The position numbers and the translations under genes are program-made. From Picochlorum sp. 'celeri' (taxonomy: Eukaryota > Chlorophyta > Trebouxiophyceae): a stretch of 64,000 bases of DNA. Below the pieces are notes generated by a model. The model had not been told where the DNA came from, made no database searches, and saw nothing but the letters and a program-made list of their open reading frames with translations. Shown piece after piece: positions 1 through 9,309 of the stretch (position 1 is its first letter; each line of letters starts with the position of its first letter). The stretch covers positions 806,001 through 870,000 of the forward strand of contig JAACMV010000005.1 in NCBI GenBank assembly GCA_010909725.1. Reading direction: 5' to 3'.

Positions 1-401
1 TGGGAGGAGAAATCCAGTTGTGGTTGGCGTTGGCCTTACAGGCGTGTGGACGGGAAGAAGACTGTATCGCAGTGTATAAAAATGTGGAAAGTACGCATCC
101 TTTACCGTCTATGCGCAAACAAGCTGCGAGTTTACGGTACATTATGGAAGCGCCAAAATTAGAGTTGAGTCCCGAGGAAAAGGTCAGCATCCCCGTTCTC
201 GATGATATCGATAGAAACCAGACCAAATCGAACAGACCTATTCGTCCTAAGATTAAAAAGATTGAGAAGAGGAAAAAGACTTGGGATGAAGAGTTCTGGG
301 ATAGCTACAGCCCACCAAAATATCTGAGGAATAGATACGTTGTAGCAGCAAGTATCATCGTGTCCATCGGGCTGGCATGGTATTCGAGTGTGATGAAATA
401 A
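1..401 (+). CDS. C-terminal part of a plastid TPR-like conserved protein (5' end outside window)
   Basis: The reading frame is open from the left edge (frame of base 3) to the TAA at 399-401, giving about 132 residues. No ATG start lies inside the window. The first part, GGEIQLWLALALQACGRE, followed by a stretch rich in small helices and the motif APKLELSPEE, resembles the C-terminal part of chloroplast TPR-like proteins of plants and green algae, where a helical repeat is followed by 'ILQAPKL' and a short tail. The last 20 or so residues form one hydrophobic segment (VVAASIIVSIGLAWY) ending in VMK, so the protein is probably tail-anchored, perhaps in the thylakoid or envelope. The molecular function is not known to me. 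The family match is from memory of conserved spacing only. Confidence 0.6.
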   Translation, partial: GGEIQLWLALALQACGREEDCIAVYKNVESTHPLPSMRKQAASLRYIMEAPKLELSPEEKVSIPVLDDIDRNQTKSNRPIRPKIKKIEKRKKTWDEEFWDSYSPPKYLRNRYVVAASIIVSIGLAWYSSVMK

Positions 402-673
402 TACTCCATCCATCCATCCAAAAGGCAAGTATAGAAAAGGCCAGGCCAGATGGGTACCCGAGATTATCGCCCAGGCTGCACCTGCATCATCTATCCTGTA
501 TCCTCCAGAGATTTGAGAATGGCGCCTTTTTTAATCCCAACGTGGGGCTGTCGTTGCTTCAGATCTACCCCCGGTATTGAAACCCTCGAGCACGCCTCCC
601 TCCGAATAGTCTAACAATTCTTTAATTTGTATATTTAATTCTTTCAATTATTTCATATTGTTTCGAGTGCAAG

Positions 674-1447
674 ATGTTGAAAACACCAAACGCTGCTCGC
701 TGCCTAGCGACAGCACCTCTGCTGCAATGCAGAGCACAGCGCCTCGCGTGCCGGGCCATGGAGGAGCCATCAGTGGCCACAATATCTCGCATGAAGCAGT
801 ACAATGAAGATATGCAAGAACGTATGGGATGGAAGCAGGTTGAGAACCCGTATTCATACGACCCAGATTTCGGGTTGTATTATCACCATGTCGAATCAGA
901 CTTGATTGTAGGCAGTCAACCTCAAAATGCTGAGGATATTCAACATCTTCATGAACATGAGGATGTAAAGGTTATTTATAACATGCAACAGGATAAGGAT
1001 ATGGCGTATTGGAGTGTCGATGGGGAGGAACTGCAACGAGCTGCTGCAGCCCTGGGCATTGAGTATGTTAGGGTTGAAGCCGTTGATTTTGATCCTCATT
1101 CGTTGAGACGGACACTACCCCAAGCAGTCGCTCGTTTGCAACAGGTGCGGAAAATGGGACGAGTATACCTCCATTGCACAGCTGGTCTGGGGAGAAGTCC
1201 TGCCGTTGCCATAGCCTCACTATTCTGGCATACAGATATGAATCTGGAGCAAGCTTATGAGTATTTGACCAGTATTCGTCCGTGTGGACCAAATAAGGAT
1301 GCTATTCGTGCTGCAACATTTGATGTCTTGGATGATAGGCATTTCTCAGTATTTGATTCACTTCCCTCTGAAGCCTTCTTGTACCTCAGTCAACAGGACA
1401 GAGAGTTTATTAGAAGTCGCCTCCTCGGCGTTGATGATTGGAATTGA
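674..1447 (+). CDS. LSF2: Phosphoglucan phosphatase, LSF2 type (dual-specificity phosphatase without CBM)
   Basis: A single exon of 257 aa starting at the ATG at 674. The phosphatase signature HCTAGLGRS holds the catalytic Cys168 and Arg174, and VDFDP near 137-141 supplies the probable general acid. The order LIVGSQPQ (78-84), QQDKD (105-109) and RPCGPNK after the P-loop is that of the plant SEX4/LSF2 family. There is no CBM48 after the phosphatase domain, and the length is close to Arabidopsis LSF2 (about 280 aa), so LSF2 rather than SEX4 (laforin-like with CBM) fits best. These enzymes remove phosphate from starch glucan in the plastid stroma. The first 30 residues, rich in Ala, Arg and Cys, look like a transit peptide. 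A TGTAA signal follows the stop by 16 nt. Confidence 0.85.
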   Translation: MLKTPNAARCLATAPLLQCRAQRLACRAMEEPSVATISRMKQYNEDMQERMGWKQVENPYSYDPDFGLYYHHVESDLIVGSQPQNAEDIQHLHEHEDVKVIYNMQQDKDMAYWSVDGEELQRAAAALGIEYVRVEAVDFDPHSLRRTLPQAVARLQQVRKMGRVYLHCTAGLGRSPAVAIASLFWHTDMNLEQAYEYLTSIRPCGPNKDAIRAATFDVLDDRHFSVFDSLPSEAFLYLSQQDREFIRSRLLGVDDWN

Positions 1448-1463
1448 GTGATTTTGAAGAACA

Positions 1464-1468
1464 TGTAA
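1464..1468 (+). terminator. TGTAA poly(A) signal of the LSF2 gene
   Basis: TGTAA lies 17 nt downstream of the LSF2 stop. The same pentamer follows many other genes in this window, as expected for chlorophyte polyadenylation signals. Confidence 0.5.
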
Positions 1469-1657
1469 GGTTATTCTTTTGTGACGTTGATCGTGTGGGG
1501 TAGAACAACTGCTGCCATCACTGGACTGATGATACTCTGGAGAGTGGACAAACTATTCGGGAGAAGGACGATACATAGGATGTATCCTTCATCATTAACC
1601 CATCGTACCACGTAGATCCAGTCCAATTTCAATTCTACATTTAACAACTGACCAAAA

Positions 1658-2629
1658 ATGTCTGCCGCTCTCATTGCTACACCATTCACAGGCCGTGTGC
1701 AGGGATTCTCTGCTGCCAAGACCAGCAGAGTGTCCCGCGCTGCACGTGTCCCAGTCCGTGCTGCTGCTGATAAGGATCAGGTATGTGTTTGTTTATATAG
1801 ATCAGACACGTGGGATTGGTGGCTGCAGTGCTTGGGATAGGTTGAGGCGACGAATGATGAAATGTTGCCATCGAGACACCCTCGCTTTCTCGACGTAGTT
1901 GCCCCCTTTTGGGTACAGGGTTGCATTAGTATCACATATGTGACATTGAATGAGTACAAGAGAGGTCGAGGCTGCGAGGTGCCGCGAATGGAACGATGGA
2001 TTTCGTCGCCGAGGTGATGCTGGACAATGGATTGGTCTCAGATTTTGCAATCAGTCATGCCTCGATCTATCCCTTAGTCCGGTCCAAGCATACGTTTGAT
2101 AGGAACAATACATCGCCTCACTCCCGTGTCTCCTGTCGTTGTGTAGGTTATCCAGCCAATCAATGGAGATCCATTCATTGGAATGCTCGAGACTCCAGTG
2201 ACCTCTTCTCCACTCGTTGCCAGCTACTTGTCCAACCTCCCAGCTTACCGCACCGGAGTGTCACCACTCCTCAGAGGTGTTGAGATTGGTCTTGCCCATG
2301 GATTCTTGGTCGTCGGACCATTCATCAAGCTCGGACCATTGCGTAACTTTGCCGGAGCTTCTGGAAACGCTGCAGAGATTGCTGGATGCTTGTCTGCTGC
2401 TGGTCTGGTGTTGATTTTGACCATGTGCCTCTCCATGTACGGACAGGTGACATTCCAAAATGAGGTGCCACAGGTTGGAGTCAAGACCTTGTCTGGACGT
2501 AACATCCAGCGTGATCCACTCCAGACCTCTGAGGGATGGTCCAAGTTTGCCGCTGGATGGACTGTTGGAGGTCTGGCTGGAGTTGCATGGGGATACGTGT
2601 GCACCCAGATCCTCCCATACTACCAGTAA
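1658..2629 (+). CDS. psaL: Photosystem I reaction centre subunit XI (PsaL), nuclear gene with one intron
   Basis: Exons 1658-1780 and 2147-2629, intron 366 bp (donor GTATGT, acceptor TGTAG, phase 0), protein 201 aa. Exon 1 encodes a short plastid transit peptide rich in Ala, Ser, Arg and Val, ending near [11 protein letters not shown]. Exon 2 starts [17 protein letters not shown], the conserved N-terminus of mature PsaL, followed by the typical [15 protein letters not shown] block and three membrane spans. PsaL sits at the trimer/LHCII-docking face of photosystem I in the thylakoid. Nuclear location is expected for green plastids; in red-lineage plastids psaL is plastid-encoded. The intron is three or more times longer than the other introns here and lies exactly at the transit peptide/mature protein boundary. 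Confidence 0.95.
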
Positions 2630-2692
2630 ATGGGTTCTATAGATATCTAGCTGATTTTCTCAAATCAAAACAAAATATACCTTCATATTGAA

Positions 2693-2697
2693 TGTAA
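2693..2697 (+). terminator. TGTAA poly(A) signal of psaL
   Basis: TGTAA 63 nt after the psaL stop, between the convergent 3' ends of psaL and the next minus-strand gene. Confidence 0.45.
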
Positions 2698-2708
2698 ATG
2701 GAAGATTA

Positions 2709-3553
2709 TTATTTTCGGGAAGAATACAAATCTTTGAGCCGCAGTTCTAATTCAGTTGACTGTCGCCGAACAATGTGTCCACCCTCCTCTGGTGTGGAGA
2801 TCCCCGGACCGATATATTCTCTCACGTACGCATGCAGCGACTCTTTTATCGGCACAGCCCTATCCTTGAGTGCTGCTAGAAACGGTGTGCTTGTAGACTC
2901 TACCAACAATTTCAAGTCTGCCACTGAATAGACATCAAAATACTTCATCGCAGCCACACCCGACACGGCAACAAACGCACTCAACCCTAATGAACCGTAT
3001 ACCAACGAGCGCACCCCAACAGCATATGCGCGTTGCGCAAGCTCCCGTGACTTTGCCTGATGGAGACTGAGTTTGGTTGCCCCCTCCTCCGCCGTGGACA
3101 CTTTCTCAATCGCCCTGAAAATCTCTTCATATCTCCCTCGAGCACTAATTTGTAGCTTCCCCGGTGAAAATGCATGGTTGCGGGACATCCACGATCGTTT
3201 AAATTCGTCCAGTTCCTCTGGAGTCAAAGGCATTGGAAGGGCTTTGACCTTCCTCTCGATTGATGCCATATTGGGCACATGGACGCGTGCCTCAGCCTGT
3301 AAAATCTCTGCAAGAGTTTCATAGACATTCTCTGAGGCAACCATGCGCTCTGTCCCCGTCCCCAACCGTTTCACAGTACGGTTTGAAAGTTTCCCATCCT
3401 TTTCCAGCTGTTTCTTGTGCTCGTGAACCGATGATTCTTGTTCTAATTTAAAATATGCCTACATATATTGTCGAAAATGTTACGAGAATGCCATATATGT
3501 ATATCGAGATGGCAACGTACATTTTCTCTACAGTTCCCTAGAATTGACGACAT
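2709..3553 (-). CDS. Unknown membrane protein, 260 aa (possibly TMEM242-like)
   Basis: Exon 1 is 3521-3553 (MSSILGNCREN) and exon 2 is 2709-3458. The 62-bp intron has donor GTACGT and acceptor TGTAG, phase 0. Before the splice was added the open frame had no ATG, so the short first exon decides the start. The protein is mostly helical and charged, with one or two hydrophobic segments at about 165-190 (SLVYGSLGLSAFVAVSGVAA). That segment followed by a V-x-D-L motif recalls TMEM242, a mitochondrial ATP-synthase assembly factor, but the resemblance is weak and the N-terminal half is unlike it. The gene is convergent with psaL, 79 nt between stops. I assign no function. Confidence 0.7.
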
Positions 3554-3817
3554 GTGTATCCTTGTTGGGATAAGAAACGCAATTCTCTACATAGAAACTC
3601 TAAAAATAAATATAGACAATCGTTTTGGGTCAAGATGGTTGGAATAATTTCAATAACTACTACTACTGGCTAGCAAACCCTCTTTGTGCACAGTCTTCTT
3701 CCACACAGGAGCAACATGACGCAGCCACCACTCAGAAAGAACAACGGGTGCATTCATATGTACATGATCCTTTCTTTCTTCTTTCCATACTCTGATGGTC
3801 ACCATCATCACCCACTA

Positions 3818-4964
3818 CTACACGAGCAGTCCGAGGAAGAATTGCTGGGAGATACATGCAATATGCCAGGATAAAACACACATCATAAACAGTTCTAAAA
3901 CAAGCTGCCAACTATAGGATTTCTTTTTGCTCAGATCGTACAGTATCTGAACCTTTCCATTCTCCAATGCATATATTATCCTTGAGTTGAGTTCATACCT
4001 ATATGTCAGGTACGCGGAGAGCCCTACCACAATGAAGAGCTGCACAGCAGGCAAGATACCCTGTCAGAAGAGTGTTCACAATGCCAACAATGCACACAAT
4101 CGTACCTTTAAAAATCCCATCACGACCCTGCAATCGAAGGCTATTGATTGCACCTGAGGTGGAAACATGCATGGGAGGATGGAGGTGAAATTCTTCACGA
4201 CACGCATGTACACATTATACATTTCATCTGTCCGTGCACACAAGTCTCCCATGTCACACTCTTTTGCAGAGGCTCCATCAAGACCAAAGAATGCTATTGT
4301 CTGTATAACTATTGAATATCGAAGAGGAATAGCTGCCATAACTGGATATGTCGCGGACCATAGCAAGTACACCACCAATGCCTCGAGGGCAGAGTACTCT
4401 GGCAGAAAGGGGCTGCAGGCTCCCATATTTGGCAGGGCGATATGGCGACAAAACAGACACATCGCCAATACATATGTAAAGATATGCATCTTAATTCTCA
4501 GTTTGACTTGTAAAAAGTCTAATAAGCCCCCAGGTTGGCCTCGTTTGGCATACAGTAGGGTACAGCATGCATAGACAATTCCAGCCAGAACCATATATGG
4601 CATTTCATTGGGATGCCCTGCACCGTATACTCGCTTCCATCCTGTCATCATGAATAATGTCAGTACAAAGAATAATGCTGGATCCACCCGTCGGCTTGAA
4701 CGTAATCGTGCGCTAGAGACTGCCAATTGGAACTCCTCCTCTTCGTCCTTTTCGAAACCGAGCAGGGGGCCCACGGTGGAGGCTCCCCTTCCACTCCATG
4801 CTCGCCAGCTCCTCAGGAAATTACTCTGCAATCAAATTATAGTAGAAATTGACACGATGCATGGCAAGTAAGACGTGTAAGAGAAATATGTGAGTTCTTT
4901 CAGCGGAATACGCGGCGTACCATGTCCAATTACGGGATACTTGTCGAATCGTAGCATATCTCAT
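3818..4964 (-). CDS. Unknown polytopic membrane protein, about 328 aa
   Basis: Three exons: 4941-4964, 4106-4825 and 3818-4060. Intron 2 is only 45 bp (donor GTACGA, acceptor GACAG), the shortest in the window, phase 0. Exon 1 is uncertain: donor GTATCC at 4940 with acceptor TTGCAG gives MRYATIRQ-SNFLRSW, but a donor GTACGC at 4920 with acceptor at 4824 is also in frame. The protein has an acidic patch (KDEEEEF), then about six to eight hydrophobic segments, including VDPALFFVLTLFMMTGW near the start and VVYLLWSATYPVMAAI in the middle, and ends with two more membrane spans in exon 3. I do not recognise a family. It is divergent from nothing nearby; the SAND gene lies upstream on the same strand. 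Confidence 0.65.
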
Positions 4965-5420
4965 GTCGCTAACTTCTTTTATCAGAGATACAATGGTATT
5001 GTAGTGAACAGGGGGAGAAATTATTGCTTACCGCTCCCCTTTCTGACTAGTCGTTTTGTCTGACTAATGTTGTACCCTAGCGACGCTCATAGACTGTCGA
5101 ATACAACATTTTATAGCACAATTGAATACAATTTATGTTTTTCGGATACGTCGCTGGCTGCGCTATTCTTCATCTTGATGGACAAAGATACGCAGGTCCG
5201 CCGATAGACGGGGAATCTTTTGCAGGACATGTCCAGGCGTGCAAGTACACCATCGATATCAATGTGGTGATGATGGCTGAGATTATCTCTTCGGCATATA
5301 TACTATGTTTACAGGATAAGAGACTTTAGTATCGATTTACATGGAAATGGTATCAAAATACCGCAGAACAGAAAAAATATCTATGAATATGCAAACTATG
5401 TACATGGCATTTTCTGAGTA
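4965..5420. other. Intergenic, 456 bp
   Basis: Lies between the 5' end of the membrane-protein gene and the 3' end of the SAND-Tudor gene, both on the minus strand. A 64-codon ATG ORF (5135-5329, plus strand) starts in it but has no recognisable domain, so I treat it as chance. It probably holds the promoter of the membrane-protein gene. No other structure was seen. Confidence 0.4.
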
Positions 5421-6830
5421 TCACGTGTGCTGATGATGGGCACAGTGGCCAGCATTTTGACGCAACATCACAGTCATTAAGGCGGCAAGCTTGTGACGAC
5501 ATTCTTTGTCAGATGATGCATGAAATGAATATGATTCACGCATGGCCACAAATATACCTTGGCGTTGGTCTGGGGTGGCCAGGGCCAGCAAGGCCTGAAA
5601 CTGTGTGGAAGGGTGATCCCCCAAATCATTCTTCATATCCGAGGGCATGTTACTATGTATAATTGCTTCTTGGATCTCTGTATTGAGTGCGAGAGCAATG
5701 TGGTGCATCCATTTTGCAGCAGCTCCATCGCTCTCTGCCAGATCCGTGTCAGTGGGAGGTGGCTCGATTTTTTCAGCAACAACATGCGAAGCCTCAGCAT
5801 CTATATATGTTTCTGTAATGCGCTGCAGCAAGGCTTCTGGTGGAGAGAGCGTTCTCTTTGGTGGAGGAGATTTGGGCATGCACGACTCATCTTGCATTTG
5901 TGCTCTGGCCCTCACCAATCCTGCCAGGGCTGTTGGCCCAGCTGGGTTTGGACACTGGAGCTCTTCCATCGACATGTTCATAGACACGTCAGAGTTCTGA
6001 TTCCACACAGGGTTGGGCACAACAACGCGATTCGTCGGGGATACAACCGTAGAATCGACATGAGGCTCCAATGGACCCAAATCAATCTGTTCCATTGGCA
6101 GATGCAACTCTTCTGTAACACCAGCGCTGTACTTGATTGCATGCTTGCCTGTCGAAGGGTTATATCCAACCACGGTGCCATGATAGAATCGAGCATCCGA
6201 ACACCAGCAAACCCACACATGCTTGCCTACAATATCAGATCCATACTTGACCCTGGTCTGCTCCTTCAACCACTTCAGCACAGTCATCCTTGAACCTCCA
6301 CTCTCCTCCACAACATGGATGCTTTCTTTCCACTTTTTACTTAATTCTCTTCCAGCCAAGCGTTCAAAATGGCTGCAAGACATCATACAACCTCCATAGG
6401 ACACATCAGTCAATGGCAATCCAGCATATGGTGCACTCGTGCATTGGATATACACATCCCTATCGTGACCACCCCAAAACACGCCATCTAAGCCATTGCA
6501 TGTGACCGAACACAAAGGTTTCCAACCCATACGAATTATTGGATGCAGTGACTCATCGCATTTGCTTGCAAGCACGGCTCTCATAGCCTTGGATTTTGAA
6601 ACACTCTGTGGTACGTGCAAAGGCACCTTCGACCCCGCCGCAGCCCCCTTTACGGACCGACGGTGTTTCATCTTGGCATTCTTTGGCTTCGCGTTTGTAT
6701 CCAGGTCGCTACTGTCGCTACTGTCGCGCTCAGTCGATGCACACTCCTTGGGGGTGTGGAACAGGTCACTCACCATGACTTGCGCAATGGCCTGTTCCCC
6801 TTCACTCAAAGCACCTCCTTCGTCGTTCAT
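5421..6830 (-). CDS. SAND-domain plus Tudor/Agenet-like chromatin protein, 469 aa
   Basis: A single exon. The ATG at 6830 is the first in frame; upstream codons only extend it with TTG. Residues about 105-190 look like a SAND DNA-binding domain: VTCNGLDGVFWGG, then FERLAG and the diagnostic KKWKESI (KDWK-type motif) followed by a leucine-containing helix (MTVLKWLKE). Directly after it, at about 200-252, VGKHVWVCWCSDARFYHGTV then HAIKYSAGVTEEL has the W-W-aromatic pattern of Tudor/Agenet/PWWP folds that read modified histones or methyl-arginine. The N-terminus is Ser/Asp rich with a basic KHRRSVKGAA patch; the C-terminal 130 residues are helical and unassigned. SAND proteins include volvocine RegA-like regulators, so a role as a transcription or chromatin regulator is likely, by inference. 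The gene is divergent from Derlin. Confidence 0.75.
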   Translation of the reverse strand: MNDEGGALSEGEQAIAQVMVSDLFHTPKECASTERDSSDSSDLDTNAKPKNAKMKHRRSVKGAAAGSKVPLHVPQSVSKSKAMRAVLASKCDESLHPIIRMGWKPLCSVTCNGLDGVFWGGHDRDVYIQCTSAPYAGLPLTDVSYGGCMMSCSHFERLAGRELSKKWKESIHVVEESGGSRMTVLKWLKEQTRVKYGSDIVGKHVWVCWCSDARFYHGTVVGYNPSTGKHAIKYSAGVTEELHLPMEQIDLGPLEPHVDSTVVSPTNRVVVPNPVWNQNSDVSMNMSMEELQCPNPAGPTALAGLVRARAQMQDESCMPKSPPPKRTLSPPEALLQRITETYIDAEASHVVAEKIEPPPTDTDLAESDGAAAKWMHHIALALNTEIQEAIIHSNMPSDMKNDLGDHPSTQFQALLALATPDQRQGIFVAMRESYSFHASSDKECRHKLAALMTVMLRQNAGHCAHHQHT

Positions 6831-7560
6831 CAAAATATATATAGATAATGTTCGGATCAAACGTCACAACACTGCACCACAAGATTCGAACGGCATAACG
6901 TCATTATCCGGGAACACCAACAACACCAACCGCGTACATCCCACTCCAACCCACCCCCAATACAAATACTATCACCGAAAGACTGCAACTTTATACATAA
7001 AAAGTTCGCTCTAGTACCCGTAATGGTGCGTACACGTACACAGCAACAACGCGTTTAGATAGACGTCAGGCTCGAGACTGTGTCTGCAATACGAAAACCA
7101 ATGCGTACAACAAATACAACTCGGTCAATCACCCACGTAGCATCACATGGATTTATATACAATGTATTGTAATGAATTAATGTCGGTTGCAGCGAGGGCA
7201 TGCGTGGGTTTCTGAGCACGTAGGAAACCGCCTTTTCGTACGATGTCGGACGATTTGAAATTTCCTAATTAGGACTTTAGATATTCGAGTTTCCAATGGC
7301 TTTGGAAACCAATATGCTCAGCATTGAAGTGAATAGAAGTATATTGAATACTTCAGTACTTGACATTGGCCATACGAGAACGAGTTTGGAGGTTGCAGAT
7401 ATCTGATCTCCGCTGAGATCCACACGGCCCTTGTATTGTCGTTTGCGGCGATTACCTTCCCAACGACTGCTGTTACACTTTTTTATTTTTCCTAGAATAC
7501 TCTTACGAGTGCGTACCGACTGTAGTAATCGTTTCAGTGAGCGGTTCCTGAGCAGACACC
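6831..7560. promoter_or_regulatory. Divergent intergenic region between the SAND-Tudor gene and Derlin, 730 bp
   Basis: It must hold both promoters. An AT-rich TATATATAG stretch lies just upstream of the SAND start at about 6835-6845. A minus-strand ORF (7277-7669) covers its right part and is listed separately. I saw no tRNA or repeat. Confidence 0.4.
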
Positions 7561-7669
7561 ATGGTGCAACCAAGGACAAATATCCATGGCATACAGGACA
7601 GGTAGGGGCCATGCATTGCATCACATCTGTATCTGGATATACACTTGGAATGACCATGTACTCGTTCAT
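7277..7669 (-). CDS. Doubtful 130-aa ORF antisense to Derlin exon 1
   Basis: An ATG-started frame with a CPVCHG Cys pair near residue 24-29, a basic middle (RNRSLKRLL, RRKRQYKGR) and a hydrophobic C-terminus (FNILLFTSMLSILVSKAIG). It could be a small tail-anchored protein. It overlaps the whole of Derlin exon 1 and part of intron 1 on the other strand, and the two are unlikely both to be translated. I rate Derlin as real and this frame as a probable shadow, although its 3' part lies in otherwise empty sequence. Confidence 0.15.
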   Translation of the reverse strand: MNEYMVIPSVYPDTDVMQCMAPTCPVCHGYLSLVAPWCLLRNRSLKRLLQSVRTRKSILGKIKKCNSSRWEGNRRKRQYKGRVDLSGDQISATSKLVLVWPMSSTEVFNILLFTSMLSILVSKAIGNSNI

Positions 7670-8487
7670 GCAGCTCTATAAAAGATTGGTTCCAGGATTT
7701 GCCTCTAGTCTGTAGGACCCTCCTAACGTGTTACCTGGTGACAGGGGGGCTGCTCTTGTTTGGCGTATTGCCAGTGACATATCTCTATCACGCGTGGAGT
7801 CTTGAATTATCCTTACCTATACCAGAATTGTGGCGTCTTCTGACAAACTTTCTCATTATTGGGCGACCTAGCTTAAACTACCTGTTCAACCTGGTCTGGT
7901 TGGTGCAGTATGGAGTCTCATATGAAAAGTCCAAATTCTTGGGGAATGCGGCCGATGCAATCACCATGGCTGGATGGGGTATGATTTTTATTTTAGCCTT
8001 GGATGGTCTCGTGCCAATGTTTTTTAGATCTGCATTTCACGGAGAAGCCCTCATCTTTATGCTGCTGTACCTATGGAGCAAGCAAAACCCTGCAACGCAG
8101 GTGTCATTTTTTGGGGTGGTGAAATTACAATCAATGTATTTACCATTTGCCATGCTCCTCATTGATATTGCTCAGGGGGCGAGTCCATTCACAGGAATCC
8201 GAGGAATCCTCGCGGGGCATCTGTACCTCTTCTTCACAGACGTGTATCCTCGCATGTATGGATACACACCAATCAGGACACCGTTGTGGCTGTACGTGGT
8301 TTTTTTCTTCAACAAACAAACAAACAACTATGCAGGTTTCACATATATGTTGTGCATGATCATGTGCAGGAGCCGACTGGTATACAGGTATGGGTTGGGC
8401 AAGGTCCCAGTGCAGCAGGTCAACCCCGTGCATCCAAGCAATGCAGGATTCAGAGCCTTCTCCGGACGAGGACATCGCCTGTCATGA
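7561..8487 (+). CDS. DER1: Derlin family ER membrane protein
   Basis: Exons 7561-7601, 7716-8291 and 8370-8487, 244 aa. Intron 1 is 114 bp (GTAGGG...TGTAG) and intron 2 is 78 bp (GTACGT...GTGCAG). Exon 2 carries the derlin core: RTLLTCYLVTG, WRLLTNFLIIG, NYLFNLVWLVQYGVSYE, a GNAADAIT loop, and a further series of membrane spans, matching the rhomboid-pseudoprotease fold. Derlins form the retrotranslocation channel of ER-associated degradation with the Hrd1 ligase and p97. The start MVQPRTNIHGIQDR is placed by splicing to the conserved R-T-L-L; the usual PPVTR is replaced by IQDR. Intron 2 is a multiple of three with no stop, so retention would add 26 residues. The C-terminal tail has no clear p97-binding SHP motif. 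Confidence 0.88.
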
Positions 8488-8530
8488 CGTACACATATGA
8501 CATCGTATTAAATTCTTCCTACTACTCGTG

Positions 8531-8535
8531 TTACA
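8531..8535 (-). terminator. TGTAA poly(A) signal of the glutaredoxin gene
   Basis: TTACA on the plus strand, i.e. TGTAA on the minus strand, 21 nt beyond the glutaredoxin stop and within the 69-nt space shared with the convergent Derlin gene. Confidence 0.45.
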
Positions 8536-8556
8536 CACAAAATGAAATGAATCGCA

Positions 8557-9057
8557 TCATTCAGAAAAGAGAGCATCGAGTGTCTTTTTCAGCTCCCCAC
8601 TCTGGTGCATATCCAACAAAATATCAGACCCTCCAACAAACTCCCCACCAATAAACACTTGGGGAATCGTTGGCCAACTTGTGTACTTCTTAATCCCTTC
8701 TCTCAGCTCTGGATCAGATAATACATCTCGAGACCCATATTGTATGTTGTGCGCATCCAAAATTCGACATGCCATGTTGCTAAAACCACACATTGGTGCC
8801 TCTGGGACACCCTTCATGTACAAAAATACCTTGTGACTCGTCACATCCGCGTCAATCACATCGTCTACACTCCCAGATACATTATCCGTCTTTATCTTTG
8901 GTTTAAAGTCGTCGTGCGTATCGGTACTAAAGGCATGCTGACGAGCGAGAAGAACAGAAGCACAAGGCTCCACTGCCCCTGTGGCTGTCCCCGAGAAGGC
9001 ACCATGCCTCAAGACCACCTGCGAAGACCTTCGTAAAACTGATTGCAACATTATCAT
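8557..9057 (-). CDS. GRX5: Mitochondrial monothiol glutaredoxin (GRX5/GRXS15 type)
   Basis: 166 aa. The first ATG of the frame is at 9057 (MIMLQSVLRRSSQ). The N-terminal 45 residues are rich in Arg, Ser and Ala without acids, as in a mitochondrial presequence. The glutaredoxin domain follows, with the monothiol active site CGFS at 90-93, WPTIPQVFIGGEFVGG (TVP-like loop plus glutathione-binding GG) and the terminal DALF helix. GRX5 proteins transfer 2Fe-2S clusters from the ISC scaffold to targets in the matrix. A plastid GRXS14-type protein is the alternative; the presequence, with ATG-x-x-L-x-x-V-L-R-R, favours mitochondria. Convergent with Derlin, 69 nt apart. Confidence 0.9.
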   Translation of the reverse strand: MIMLQSVLRRSSQVVLRHGAFSGTATGAVEPCASVLLARQHAFSTDTHDDFKPKIKTDNVSGSVDDVIDADVTSHKVFLYMKGVPEAPMCGFSNMACRILDAHNIQYGSRDVLSDPELREGIKKYTSWPTIPQVFIGGEFVGGSDILLDMHQSGELKKTLDALFSE

Positions 9058-9309
9058 GTATGTATGTATGATTTTCGTATGAATGCACGCCCGTTCGAAC
9101 GACTGTATGGCCGAATTCACGTGTGGAGATTGGCTCTGCCTCTAAATAAAGAGTTTAAAAACAACAGCATTTCCCATTCCTTCACAAAGGCGTGTGTGCT
9201 ACCACTCGACCTGTAGGAGAATATTTAGTACGTGACAGCAGTGGAATCCCTGCAGAGGGAGTAGAAAATACTCAGTACCCGTTGCATAATATTGTTCTAG
9301 ACTAGAAAA

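Noticed and set aside
5559..6293. 244-codon plus-strand frame
   Set aside because: It is antisense to the SAND-Tudor gene, has no domain, and is explained by codon composition.
7277..7669. 130-aa ORF on the minus strand with a Cys pair and hydrophobic tail
   Set aside because: It covers Derlin exon 1 antisense. Derlin is supported by strong family motifs, so this is kept only as a very weak feature.
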